From Malaciobacter pacificus (GTDB lineage Bacteria; Campylobacterota; Campylobacteria; Campylobacterales; Arcobacteraceae), in NCBI RefSeq assembly GCF_004214795.1, contig NZ_CP035928.1, positions 930,001 through 994,000 on the forward strand: 64,000 bases of DNA, in the 5' to 3' direction. The notes under the pieces are model-generated. The model did no database searches. It was given only the letters and a program-made list of their open reading frames with translations, and had not been told where the DNA came from. The position numbers and the translations under genes are program-made. Of the stretch, positions 27,133 through 35,265 are shown piece by piece (position 1 is the first letter of the stretch; the number at the start of each line of letters is the position of its first letter).

Positions 27133-27901
27133 TCAAGCAATAAATAAAGCAAGAGCACTTTATTACAATTTATTTGCAAATTTTTTTGTTTTATCTAAAG
27201 AGACTCAAAACTATTTAGAACTTAGAGATTTAATCTCAATTCTAAAAGAAAACCCTTTAGATAACTCTTCTGCTGGTGCATTAGAGAATCTATATGAATT
27301 ATTAGACCCCACTTCAAATGCAACACTTATGCAAGAGTTTGATGATTTATTTCATAATCCAATTAATAAAAAAATTAGACTTACAGCTTCATATTATGAT
27401 GAGGGTGTTGAATCAGGTAAAAAAAGAGTTGAGATGATTAATTTTGTGGGAAAAACAAAATTAAGAAGAAATGAAAAAAACTATTATGAATATGAAGATT
27501 CAGTTGGTTTTATTTTCTCACTTATGTCACATCTTTGTGACAATATCTCAAAAGGTGAAAAAGAGTATGAAAATACTGTTCACTGTATTTTTTCATCAGT
27601 TTTAAATGATTTTATTGATGAGGTAGCAAAAGAATTATATGAGCATAATAGTTCAAAGATTTTCAAAGAACTTATGGTTGTATTACACTCATTTATAGAG
27701 TTTGAAAGGCTATATTTAGAAGTTTCAAAACCAGCGCCAAAAGTAAAAGTTGAAAAAACATCTTGTGAGCTTGAAGAAATTAGTGAAGAAGAAAAGCAAA
27801 GACGTGCTAGAAATAAAGTATTAAAAGCAATGGGACCAAAGAAAACCCAAAATGAATCTTGTCCTATTGATATACATTATGATGTGGAGAGTGAGATTTA
27901 G
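27122..27901 (+). CDS. TorD/DmsD-like molybdoenzyme chaperone
   Basis: 259 aa from ATG 27122, chosen because AAGGGG lies 6 bases upstream and the earlier ATG at 27095 has none. The all-helical sequence has the TorD features ARALYYNLFANFF near the start and MQEFDDLFHNP. The family binds Tat signals and holds catalytic subunits for cofactor insertion. Directly before two Tat substrates (28000 and fdhA), so FdhA is the expected client. The acidic/basic tail beyond residue 210 is variable. Confidence 0.82.
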   Translation: MQDNQAINKARALYYNLFANFFVLSKETQNYLELRDLISILKENPLDNSSAGALENLYELLDPTSNATLMQEFDDLFHNPINKKIRLTASYYDEGVESGKKRVEMINFVGKTKLRRNEKNYYEYEDSVGFIFSLMSHLCDNISKGEKEYENTVHCIFSSVLNDFIDEVAKELYEHNSSKIFKELMVVLHSFIEFERLYLEVSKPAPKVKVEKTSCELEEISEEEKQRRARNKVLKAMGPKKTQNESCPIDIHYDVESEI

Positions 27902-27920
27902 TGTAGGAATTCCTACACTA
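27899..27920 (+). promoter_or_regulatory. Perfect 22-bp palindrome at the torD-like stop codon
   Basis: The core GTGTAGGAATTCCTACAC (27901-27918) and two more bases each side are perfectly self-complementary and overlap the TAG stop. As RNA it is a strong hairpin. It is not followed by a U tract, so it looks more like an mRNA-processing or stability element than a terminator. Confidence 0.6.
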
Positions 27921-27965
27921 AGAGATTTTATAAAGAGAGTTTAAACTTTTTTTATAAAGTCTCTA
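27920..27965 (+). promoter_or_regulatory. Second hairpin before the Tat protein gene
   Basis: AAGAGA-TTTATAAA near 27920-27934 can pair with TTTATAAA-G-TCTCT at 27951-27965, a long interrupted stem. With the palindrome just before it, it separates the chaperone from the structural genes and may set different expression levels. Confidence 0.45.
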
Positions 27966-27999
27966 TTTTAGGGGCTTATTTTCTATAAGGAGGTCAGTC

Positions 28000-28209
28000 G
28001 TGCAAAAGAGCAGAAGAGAATTTGCTAAGAAAACGGCAATAGTTACTGCTGGTGCGGCAGTAGCTGCAGGTACTAGTGTATTGGCTGCTACTGGTGAATC
28101 AGTACAAAGTGATTCAAATAATGGTGTTGTATTAGGGTCTTCTAGAAAAAAAGAGATTCTTTACAAAAAAACTGCGACTTGGGAAGAGTACTACAAGAAC
28201 GCAAAATAA
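28000..28209 (+). CDS. Small formate-dehydrogenase-region Tat protein
   Basis: 69 aa. GTG start with a strong AAGGAGG 6 bases upstream. SRREFAKK followed by a hydrophobic run is a twin-arginine signal. The mature part is only about 35 residues and ends WEEYYKNAK. Proteins of this kind are found directly before fdhA in Campylobacterota and many Gammaproteobacteria. The role is not established; partnership with FdhA export is inferred from position (16 bases before fdhA). Confidence 0.85.
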   Translation: MQKSRREFAKKTAIVTAGAAVAAGTSVLAATGESVQSDSNNGVVLGSSRKKEILYKKTATWEEYYKNAK

Positions 28210-28225
28210 AAAGTAGGAGAAGCGT

Positions 28226-31057
28226 ATGTCAGTAAACACATATGAAACTCTAAATGCAAAAGTAGGTAGACGGTCATTTATGAAAATGGCTGCTGTTGCT
28301 TCAGCATTTGGTGTGACATCAGCTTTTGCTAGTACTAACGCAACAAGAGAAGCTACTGAGGAAGAGATAAAAAATCCTTTCCCTGGTTCTAAGATGGTTA
28401 AGTCTATCTGTACGGCTTGTTCTGTTGGTTGTGGAGTTATGGCAGAAGTACAAAATGGTGTGTGGGTAAGACAAGAAGTTGCTCAAGATCACCCTGTATC
28501 ACTTGGAGGGCACTGTTGTAAAGGTGCTGATATGATTGATATGGTTAGATCAGAAGTAAGAGTTAAACACCCGATGGTAAAAAAAGGTGGAAAATGGCAA
28601 AGAATTTCTTGGGATGAAGCGTTAGATAACATTGCTAATAAGCTTGAATCTTTAAGAAAAAATGAAGGGCCAGATGCCGCAATGTTTTTAGGGTCAGCGA
28701 AATTTAATACAGAGCAATCTTATTATTTTAGAAAATTCGCTGCAATGTTTGGAACTAATAATATAGATCATCAAGCTAGAATTTGACATAGCTCAACAGT
28801 TGCCGGTGTGGCAAATACATGGGGTTATGGTGCTATGACAAATTCTTTAGGGGATATTCAAAACACTAAAGCGATAATCATATTTGGTGCTAATCCAGCG
28901 GTTAATCACCCAGTTGGATTCCAACATTTCTTAAAAGCAAAAGAAAGAAATAATGCAAAAATCATTGTTGTAGATCCTAGATTTACAAAAACTGCTGCAA
29001 AAGCAGATTTATATGCACAAATTAGACCAGGTACTGATATCCCATTTATGTATGGAATGTTAAATATCATTTTTGAAAACGGTTGGGAAGACAAAGAATT
29101 CATCAATGATAGAGTTTATGGAATGGATGATATTAGAAAAGAAGCTAAAAATTGGCCTCTTGATAGAGTTGCAGATGTAACAGGTGTAAATGCAGATTTA
29201 ATTATGCAAATCACTAAACTATATGCATCTTCAAATCCAGGAACTTTAGTATGGGCTATGGGTCTAACTCAACATAATAATGGTAGTTCGAATACAAGAA
29301 TTGCTCCAATCGTACAACTTGCTCTTGGAAACATGGGTAAAGAAGGTGGTGGAACAAATATCTTAAGAGGACATGATAATGTTCAAGGTGCAACAGATAT
29401 GTGTTGTTTATCTCATTCATTACCAGGTTATTATGGACTAGCAGATGGTTCATGGAAATATTTTGCAAAAATGTGGAATGTTGATTATGAATGGTTAAAA
29501 GGAAGATTCAAATCTCCTGAATGGATGAATAAAAAGGGATTTACACTAGCTAGATGGTGGGCTGGAGTTCTTGGTGGAAAGCCAGGTGAAGATGCAATTC
29601 ATAATGCTGGAACAAACTTAAAAGCTTTATTTGTTATGGCAAATGGTATTACATCAATTGCACAACAAAAGAAAGTAAAAGAAGCACTTGATAACTTAGA
29701 GTTAGCAGTATTTGTAGACCCATTTGTAAATGAAGGTGCTATTTTAACAGATAAGCAAGATGATGTTTATATTTTACCAGCGGCAACTCAATTTGAAACT
29801 AGTGGTTCAGTTACAGCAACAAATAGATCTGCTCAGTGGAGAGATAAAATTATTGAGCCAATGTATGAGTCAAAAACTGACCATGACATTATGTTTGAAT
29901 TAGCAAAAAGACTTGGTTTCTATGATCAATTAACAGCAGGTATGTTAGTTAGAGAAAACAAAAAAGAGTTTACTTGGCCTGAAGATGCAACAGATGAAAT
30001 TGCAAGAACGATTAAAACAATTGGTTTAACTGGTTGGACGGCTGAAAGATTAAAAAAACATCAGAAAAACTGGCACATGTTTGATGAAGTATCTATGAGA
30101 GGATATGGAGAAATGGCTGGTGAGTACTATGGTTTACCATGGCCTTGTTGGACTGAAGCTCATAGTGGATCTCCTATTTTGTATAACATCAACAGAAAAG
30201 TATCTGAAGGTGGTATGGGATTCAGAAATAGATTTGGATTAGAGCACGATGGTGTTTCTCAATTAGCTGCTAAGGGAAGTGCTCCAAAAGGAAGTGCTAA
30301 TCCAGATGGTTATCCTGAGATTACTAGAGACAATATCGAAGAAGTTTTAGGAATCAAGTTAACTGAAGAAGAGAAAAAGAAAATAGGTAAAAACTGGAAA
30401 GTTGATACATCAAATATTATTGCTGAAAAATGTATGGAAAGAGGAATTGCTCCTTATGGAAATGCTAGAGCTAGAGCTAAAGTTTGGACATTTGCAGACC
30501 CAATTCCATTACATAGAGAGCCATTACACTCTCCAAGAACAGATTTAGTTAAACAGTACCCATCGTTTGCTGATAAAAAAGATCACTATAGAGTTGATAC
30601 TAGATATGTGTCTGAGCAAACTGCACAAGATTGGGCAAAAGACTTCCCTGTTAACTTAGTTACAGGAAGACTTGTAAATATGAATGGTGCTGGTATTGAA
30701 AATAGAGCTAGTAAATATCTAGCTAAATTAACACCTGAAATGTTCTGTGATATTAATCCTGAACTTGCAGGAAGACATGGTATTAGAGATGGTGCTTGGA
30801 TGTGGATTCACTCACCTGAAGGTAATAAGATTAAAGTAAAAGCTAAGTATTCACATAGTGTATCAGAAGATAGAGTATTCCTACCATTCCACTTTGCTGG
30901 ATTTATGGAAGGTGAGGATTTAACTCATAAGTTCCCAGATGGTACAAAACCTTATGCATCAGGTGAGAGTGCAAATACAGTAACTAACTATGGTTACGAT
31001 ATTGTTACTCAAATCCCTGAAACAAAAGGTGGATTATGTAGAATTGAGCGAGCATAG
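28226..31057 (+). CDS. fdhA: Selenocysteine formate dehydrogenase catalytic subunit
   Basis: 943 aa when the TGA at 28784-28786 is read as selenocysteine (residue 187, context RIUHSS), the metal ligand in FdhN/FdhF enzymes. Before it come a Tat signal (GRRSFMKMAA, residues 14-23) and a 4Fe-4S site (CTACSVGCG, Cys 62/65/69, then Cys 97 or 98). After it are the molybdopterin-binding domains and a C-terminal dinucleotide-binding domain (NLVTGR onward). It oxidises formate to CO2 in the periplasm and passes electrons to FdhB and FdhC. A SECIS hairpin follows the UGA. Linked tupABC suggests the metal is tungsten. Confidence 0.97.
28800..28814 (+). promoter_or_regulatory. SECIS hairpin of fdhA
   Basis: TTGCC-GGTGT-GGCAA is a perfect 5-bp stem with a 5-base GGU-containing loop, starting 13 bases after the UGA. 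This matches the geometry of E. coli fdhF/fdnG SECIS elements recognised by SelB. Confidence 0.85.
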
Positions 31058-31066
31058 GAGAGCAAT

Positions 31067-31681
31067 ATGAGTAATAATAAAATCGATTTTTCAAGAATGA
31101 AATTTTATTGCGATGAAAACAGATGTATTCATTGTGATGGTTGTTCTGTTGCTTGTGCTGAAGCTCACGAGTTACCAGTTGAAATCTCTAGAAGAAAAGT
31201 AATTACAATTAATGAAGGTAAACAAGGGCAAGAGTTCTCTATGTCAGTTGCGTGTATGCACTGTACAGATGCTCCTTGTGAACAAGTTTGTCCTGTTGAT
31301 TGTTTTTATATTAGAGAAGATGGAATTGTATTGCATGATAAAGATAAGTGTATTGGTTGTTCATACTGTTTATACGCTTGTCCTTTTGGTGCGCCACAAT
31401 TCCCTAAAGATGGTGCCTTTGGTACTAAAGGTGTTATGGACAAATGTACAATGTGTGCAGGTGGTCCAGATGAGACAAATAGTGAGCATGAAAGAGAATT
31501 ATACGGGCAAAATAGAATTGCTGAAGGTAAAGTTCCTGTTTGTGCAGCTATGTGTTCTACTAAAGCTCTATTAGTTGGAGATTCTGAATCTATATCAAAT
31601 ATTTATAGAGAAAGAGTATTATCATTTGGTCATGGTGTTCAATCTATGCCTTATGGATGGGATAAAGCATATGGAAAATAA
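31067..31681 (+). CDS. fdhB: Formate dehydrogenase iron-sulfur subunit
   Basis: 204 aa. Four 4Fe-4S motifs: CIHCDGCSVACAEAHE, CMHCTDAPCEQVCPVDC, CIGCSYCLYACPFGAP, and CTMC with a later CAAMC. It has no signal of its own and is expected to be exported as a complex with FdhA. It transfers electrons from the catalytic subunit to the cytochrome b. AGGAG-type site 7 bases before ATG. Its 3' end overlaps fdhC by 11 bases. Confidence 0.95.
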   Translation: MSNNKIDFSRMKFYCDENRCIHCDGCSVACAEAHELPVEISRRKVITINEGKQGQEFSMSVACMHCTDAPCEQVCPVDCFYIREDGIVLHDKDKCIGCSYCLYACPFGAPQFPKDGAFGTKGVMDKCTMCAGGPDETNSEHERELYGQNRIAEGKVPVCAAMCSTKALLVGDSESISNIYRERVLSFGHGVQSMPYGWDKAYGK

Positions 31682-32639
31682 AAGTTTTCTTAGCGAATAT
31701 AAAGCCTACATTATTGTAGGTCTTTTATTCGTATTATTAACTTATTGGTATTTTTGGTTAGCAACGATTGCAGATATAAATTATGTATATCAGTTTTTAT
31801 TGCAAGTTCTTCAAGGTAACATTACAGGGCAAGTGGTTCCTTATGAGAGTTTAACTCACTATCAACAAATGGAGGTTTCTTTATTTGGTCCTCAATACGA
31901 CACTATAGCTCCTGAAGTTATTAGAGCCTTTGAAGAGAGACAACACCTACTACCAATAGTTTTTACTGTGGAATTTTTTATCTTTTTAACAATGTTTATT
32001 GTTGCAAAGGGTAGGAAACAAGCACAAATTACAAAAGAAAACGAAAAAGTACAAGTTTATTCTCTTTTCCAAAGAGTTGTAATCTTGTTAAATATTGTAA
32101 TTATGATTTATCTATTTATAACAGGTTTTTCAATTACATTTGGTAACTGGACAGGTGGTGGAATAATTGCTAGATATATGAGAGCAACTCATGAAGTTGT
32201 AGGAGTTGCTTGGATCCCTGTATGGGCAATTATGACAATTATTGCATTTAAAGACCATAAATATTTTATTAGACCAAGTTCTAAGATTTGGAATAAAATT
32301 TTCCTAAGAGGAAAATATAAGCATATGGATAGAATCAACTACTATATGTATGTTGCATTTGGTTCATTATTAGTGTTAAGTGGATTTATAATTTGGTTTA
32401 TGTTTCCAGATTATCAAACACATGCACAAACTATTCAGTTTAAAAGATTTATTCTTTTTATTCACTTTATGGGTAGTGCAATTATTTCATTCTTTACATT
32501 TGAGACAGTATATTCATATTTTGTGTCAGTAAAAGGATACCTTCCAGGTGTTATAACTGGAAAGTTACCACTTGAGTATTTAGAACAATTAAGACCGGAT
32601 GTTTTAGAAGAAGATAAAGATTTAATTAAAAAAGCATAA
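31671..32639 (+). CDS. fdhC: Formate dehydrogenase cytochrome b subunit
   Basis: 322 aa from ATG 31671; a longer frame from 31575 would lie inside fdhB. Hydrophobic segments near residues 12-32, 100-120, 140-165, 185-205, 225-250 and 265-290. The conserved membrane histidines lie in RATHEVVG and in FIHFMG. It carries diheme b and reduces menaquinone with electrons from FdhB. There is an extra N-terminal segment of about 90 residues before the core cytochrome b fold, as in Campylobacter and Wolinella proteins. Confidence 0.93.
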   Translation: MENKSFLSEYKAYIIVGLLFVLLTYWYFWLATIADINYVYQFLLQVLQGNITGQVVPYESLTHYQQMEVSLFGPQYDTIAPEVIRAFEERQHLLPIVFTVEFFIFLTMFIVAKGRKQAQITKENEKVQVYSLFQRVVILLNIVIMIYLFITGFSITFGNWTGGGIIARYMRATHEVVGVAWIPVWAIMTIIAFKDHKYFIRPSSKIWNKIFLRGKYKHMDRINYYMYVAFGSLLVLSGFIIWFMFPDYQTHAQTIQFKRFILFIHFMGSAIISFFTFETVYSYFVSVKGYLPGVITGKLPLEYLEQLRPDVLEEDKDLIKKA

Positions 32640-32663
32640 CGGATATTTCCGTTAGCTTTTTTT
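32634..32663 (+). terminator. Terminator after fdhC
   Basis: Stem TAACGGA/TCCGTTA with a 4-base loop, then seven Ts at 32657-32663. It separates the structural genes from fdhD. Confidence 0.8.
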
Positions 32664-32673
32664 AAAATATTTT

Positions 32674-32697
32674 AAATATGCAAAATTAGCATATTAA
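32674..32697. promoter_or_regulatory. Palindrome before fdhD, copy 1
   Basis: Perfect arms AATATGC/GCATATT with a 7-base centre, ending just before the fdhD ribosome site. Of its 24 bases, 21 match the palindrome at 34302-34325. Confidence 0.6.
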
Positions 32698-32706
32698 AGG
32701 ATAGAT

Positions 32707-33501
32707 ATGGAAAATGCCAAATATTTAAAAACAGTAGTAATAGACAAACTTATAGAAAATGAAGCCACTGAGGTTGAAGATGTGACTATTGAAGAAGCAC
32801 GTCTTAACCTTTATTTAAATGGAGAAAAAGCCATATCTATGATGACGATACCAAAAGACCAAGAAGCTCATGCTATTGGTTTTTTGATGAGTGAAAATGT
32901 TATCTCTTCAATTGAAGATATTAATACAATTAATTTAAGTGAAGATGGACTTAGAGTTGATGTAAGTGCAAAGATAAATGAAGAGTCACTAAAACATCTT
33001 TATAAAGAAAAAACACTAACAAGTGGATGTGGTGGAGGAGTTACTGGAACAGCTGAGTGTGAGCTTGAAATACCATTTAATCAAACAGCTTTTAAAGTAA
33101 AGCCTAAAACTATTTTAGATGAGATTAAAATATTTTATAAAGAGAGTGAACTATATAACTTAACTGGTTGTGTTCATAAAGCAATGATTTATTTACTTGA
33201 TGGAACAACTATAACAGCAGAAGATATTGGAAGACATAATGCAATTGATAAAGCTATTGGAAAGTGTAAATTAGCTGGACTTGATACTACAAAATCGATT
33301 CTTTTTGTAAGTGGCAGATTAAGTTCAGAAATGGTTACAAAAGCAGTGATGCATAGAGTTCCAATAGTTGTGTCAAGAACAGCTCCAACATATCTTGGAG
33401 TTCAAACAGCTCATAAACATGGAATTACTCTTATTGGTTTTGCAAGGGGTAGAAAAATGAATTTATATACTCATAGCGGAAGGATAGATTTAGATGTCTA
33501 G
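32707..33501 (+). CDS. fdhD: Sulfur carrier FdhD
   Basis: 264 aa. FdhD passes sulfur from a cysteine desulfurase to the metal cofactor of formate dehydrogenase. Family motifs: IGFLMSENVI, TSGCGGG (Cys 108), ALYLDG-like YLLDGTTITAEDIGRHNAIDKAIG, and ILFVSGRLSSEMV. Where E. coli has CxxC this protein has CGGG, so only the first cysteine is kept. Ribosome site AAAGGA. It overlaps the next gene by 8 bases. Confidence 0.95.
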   Translation: MENAKYLKTVVIDKLIENEATEVEDVTIEEARLNLYLNGEKAISMMTIPKDQEAHAIGFLMSENVISSIEDINTINLSEDGLRVDVSAKINEESLKHLYKEKTLTSGCGGGVTGTAECELEIPFNQTAFKVKPKTILDEIKIFYKESELYNLTGCVHKAMIYLLDGTTITAEDIGRHNAIDKAIGKCKLAGLDTTKSILFVSGRLSSEMVTKAVMHRVPIVVSRTAPTYLGVQTAHKHGITLIGFARGRKMNLYTHSGRIDLDV

Positions 33502-33922
33502 TATTGATGATAATGTAAAAATAAAACTTGATTCTATTCAAAAAGAACTGATTTTAACTAACTTAGATGAAGATGGAAAATTATCTTGTTTAAAGGCCTT
33601 TAAAGTATCAAGGTTAATTGGTAGAAAACCAAAAGAGATGAGTGCTATTACAAAAAGTTTGGGTATTAAAATTACTAATTGTGAACTTGGAGTTTTTGGA
33701 AAGTTAAGATTTCAAGACCCTAATATTGAAGTATATAATAGACTAAAACAAAATTATATGGGACACAAAACTTTAGAGTGCAAAGTTTTATGGGATGAAG
33801 CACAAAGAAGTAGTTTAAAAACAGTTGGCTCAACTGTAAAAAATTCTGATATTGATGTTGTTCATTGTCAATTAGGATGTTTTAGAGAGAAAAAAGGTCA
33901 TAAAAATGGAAGTGAAAGTTAA
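33494..33922 (+). CDS. Two-repeat cysteine protein of the fdh block
   Basis: 142 aa; I do not recognise a named family. The sequence is an internal tandem duplication: the first half ends GIKITNCELGVFGKL and the second ends DIDVVHCQLGCFREK, each preceded by a short Cys/Lys/Val-rich strand-helix segment (LSCLKAF and LECKVLW). It is translationally coupled to fdhD (8-base overlap) and to the ModE-like gene (17-base overlap). A role in molybdenum/tungsten cofactor handling or sensing is inferred only from this position. Confidence 0.75.
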   Translation: MSSIDDNVKIKLDSIQKELILTNLDEDGKLSCLKAFKVSRLIGRKPKEMSAITKSLGIKITNCELGVFGKLRFQDPNIEVYNRLKQNYMGHKTLECKVLWDEAQRSSLKTVGSTVKNSDIDVVHCQLGCFREKKGHKNGSES

Positions 33923-34280
33923 AGTCTGGATTGAAGATGATAACAGAAATCTTGTTTTTGGAAGTGGAAAAAATGAGATTTTAAAATATGTTGAGTTAAC
34001 TGGTTCGATTTCAAAAGCAGCTACAAAAGCTGGAATGAACTATAAAAAAGCTTGGAGTCATATTCAAGTTTTAGAAAATTATATTGAAGATAAATTAGTT
34101 ATTACAAAAAAGGGTAGAGGAGAAGATAGTGGAAGTAAACTAACTCCTAAAGCTAAAGAATTAATTGAACTATATAACCAGTTAGATGAAGATATTAAAA
34201 AATATTCTCAAAAAAGATTTGAAGAGCTATTTTTAAAAAAAGATGAATTAATAAGTTTAAAGGAAGATGATGCTTCATAG
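33906..34280 (+). CDS. ModE-like transcriptional regulator lacking the metal-binding domain
   Basis: 124 aa. The N-terminal winged helix matches ModE (GSISKAATKAGMNYKKAWSHIQVLEN, then VITKKGRGEDSGSKLTPKAKEL). The C-terminal TOBE/Mop domains that bind molybdate or tungstate in E. coli ModE are absent; a short charged helix ends the protein. It probably controls cofactor or uptake genes. Two related palindromes lie before fdhD and just after this gene and are candidate operators. The start overlaps the upstream gene. Confidence 0.85.
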   Translation: MEVKVKVWIEDDNRNLVFGSGKNEILKYVELTGSISKAATKAGMNYKKAWSHIQVLENYIEDKLVITKKGRGEDSGSKLTPKAKELIELYNQLDEDIKKYSQKRFEELFLKKDELISLKEDDAS

Positions 34281-35256
34281 TTTTAATGCTTTGCAATATA
34301 GAAATATGCAAAATTTGCATATAAGTGAGGAAAATTCTCTTAGTGTTTTAAAAAACAATGAACAATATTTATCTTTAGAAAAAAACTTTTTAGACAAGTT
34401 TGGATTTGAAAGTTTAAACTACTTTTCTTTTAGTAGTGAGGGTTTTTTATCACTATTTTTAAAACTTTCTAAAAAAGGAAAAATTGCACTTAGTCTTGGA
34501 GAATCACAAGCTTTAATTGATGCAGCATTAGTTTTTGAAGAGCTTGGATTTGAGATAGTTTATATTCCACTTTTAAAAGATGGAAGTGTTGATTATGAGT
34601 TTATAAAAACTTTAGAAGTTGATTTTATATTTCTTAGTTCTTATGTGATGGATACATTTTTAAAGACTGATTTAGAAAAAATCAAAACACTTTGTAGTGC
34701 AAAAATCATCTCAAATGCAAGTGCAAATTTTGATGAAAATTCTGATGTGATTTATTTTGATGCTTATAAACTAACTGGATTTTTTACTCATTCAATAATA
34801 CTTTTTAATGAGGAGCTATTAGATGAACAATCAATTGGATTTAAAGATTCACTTGCTCTTGAGTTTATATCAAAAGCAATACAAAATTGTACTTTTAACT
34901 TAACTCAAAAAGAGCTATTTAAATCAAAACTAGTAGAGGCTTTTGGAGAAGATATTTACTTCTTTATTGATAATAACAACACTTTAGAGTATTCACTTCA
35001 CTTTGGTTTAAAAGATATAAAAGCAAGAGAGCTTATAAGAACACTTGCCCTTAATGAAATCTTTATCACAAATGGAGAAGGGTGTTCACTAGGACTTTCA
35101 AAACCATCAAGAATAATTCAAGCTATGGGATATGATGAAACTACAAGTAGAAACTCAATTAGTCTAACTTTTACAAAAGAGTATGAAGAAGAAACTATTG
35201 AGAAAATAGTTAAAACAATGGCAAAAAAATATAGACAAATCAAAGTTTTAAATTAA
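34267..35256 (+). CDS. Cysteine-desulfurase-like PLP-fold protein
   Basis: 329 aa, shorter than IscS/NifS (about 400). It keeps a Lys in DAYKLTGFF (K168, at the PLP-lysine position of SxHKxxGP) and a Cys-containing segment near the C-terminus (GEGCSLGLSKPSRIIQAMG, C273), then SISLTF as in IscS SIRxSxG. The conserved His before the lysine is Tyr, and the N-terminal cofactor-binding motifs are weak. It overlaps the ModE-like gene by 14 bases, with AAAGGA upstream. Being next to fdhD, it may be the sulfur donor for FdhD; whether it still binds PLP is unknown. Confidence 0.7.
   Translation: MMLHSFNALQYRNMQNLHISEENSLSVLKNNEQYLSLEKNFLDKFGFESLNYFSFSSEGFLSLFLKLSKKGKIALSLGESQALIDAALVFEELGFEIVYIPLLKDGSVDYEFIKTLEVDFIFLSSYVMDTFLKTDLEKIKTLCSAKIISNASANFDENSDVIYFDAYKLTGFFTHSIILFNEELLDEQSIGFKDSLALEFISKAIQNCTFNLTQKELFKSKLVEAFGEDIYFFIDNNNTLEYSLHFGLKDIKARELIRTLALNEIFITNGEGCSLGLSKPSRIIQAMGYDETTSRNSISLTFTKEYEEETIEKIVKTMAKKYRQIKVLN
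34302..34325. promoter_or_regulatory. Palindrome after the ModE-like gene, copy 2
   Basis: ATATGCAAAATTTGCATAT (34304-34322) is a perfect 9-1-9 palindrome lying just inside the next coding region. It closely matches the site before fdhD. Confidence 0.5.
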
Positions 35257-35265
35257 GGAAATTAG

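Noticed and set aside
28226-28786. fdhA read as two separate genes or a pseudogene because of the TGA at 28784
   Set aside because: The TGA is at the catalytic Sec position, a SECIS hairpin follows, and selA, selB, selC and selD are all present.
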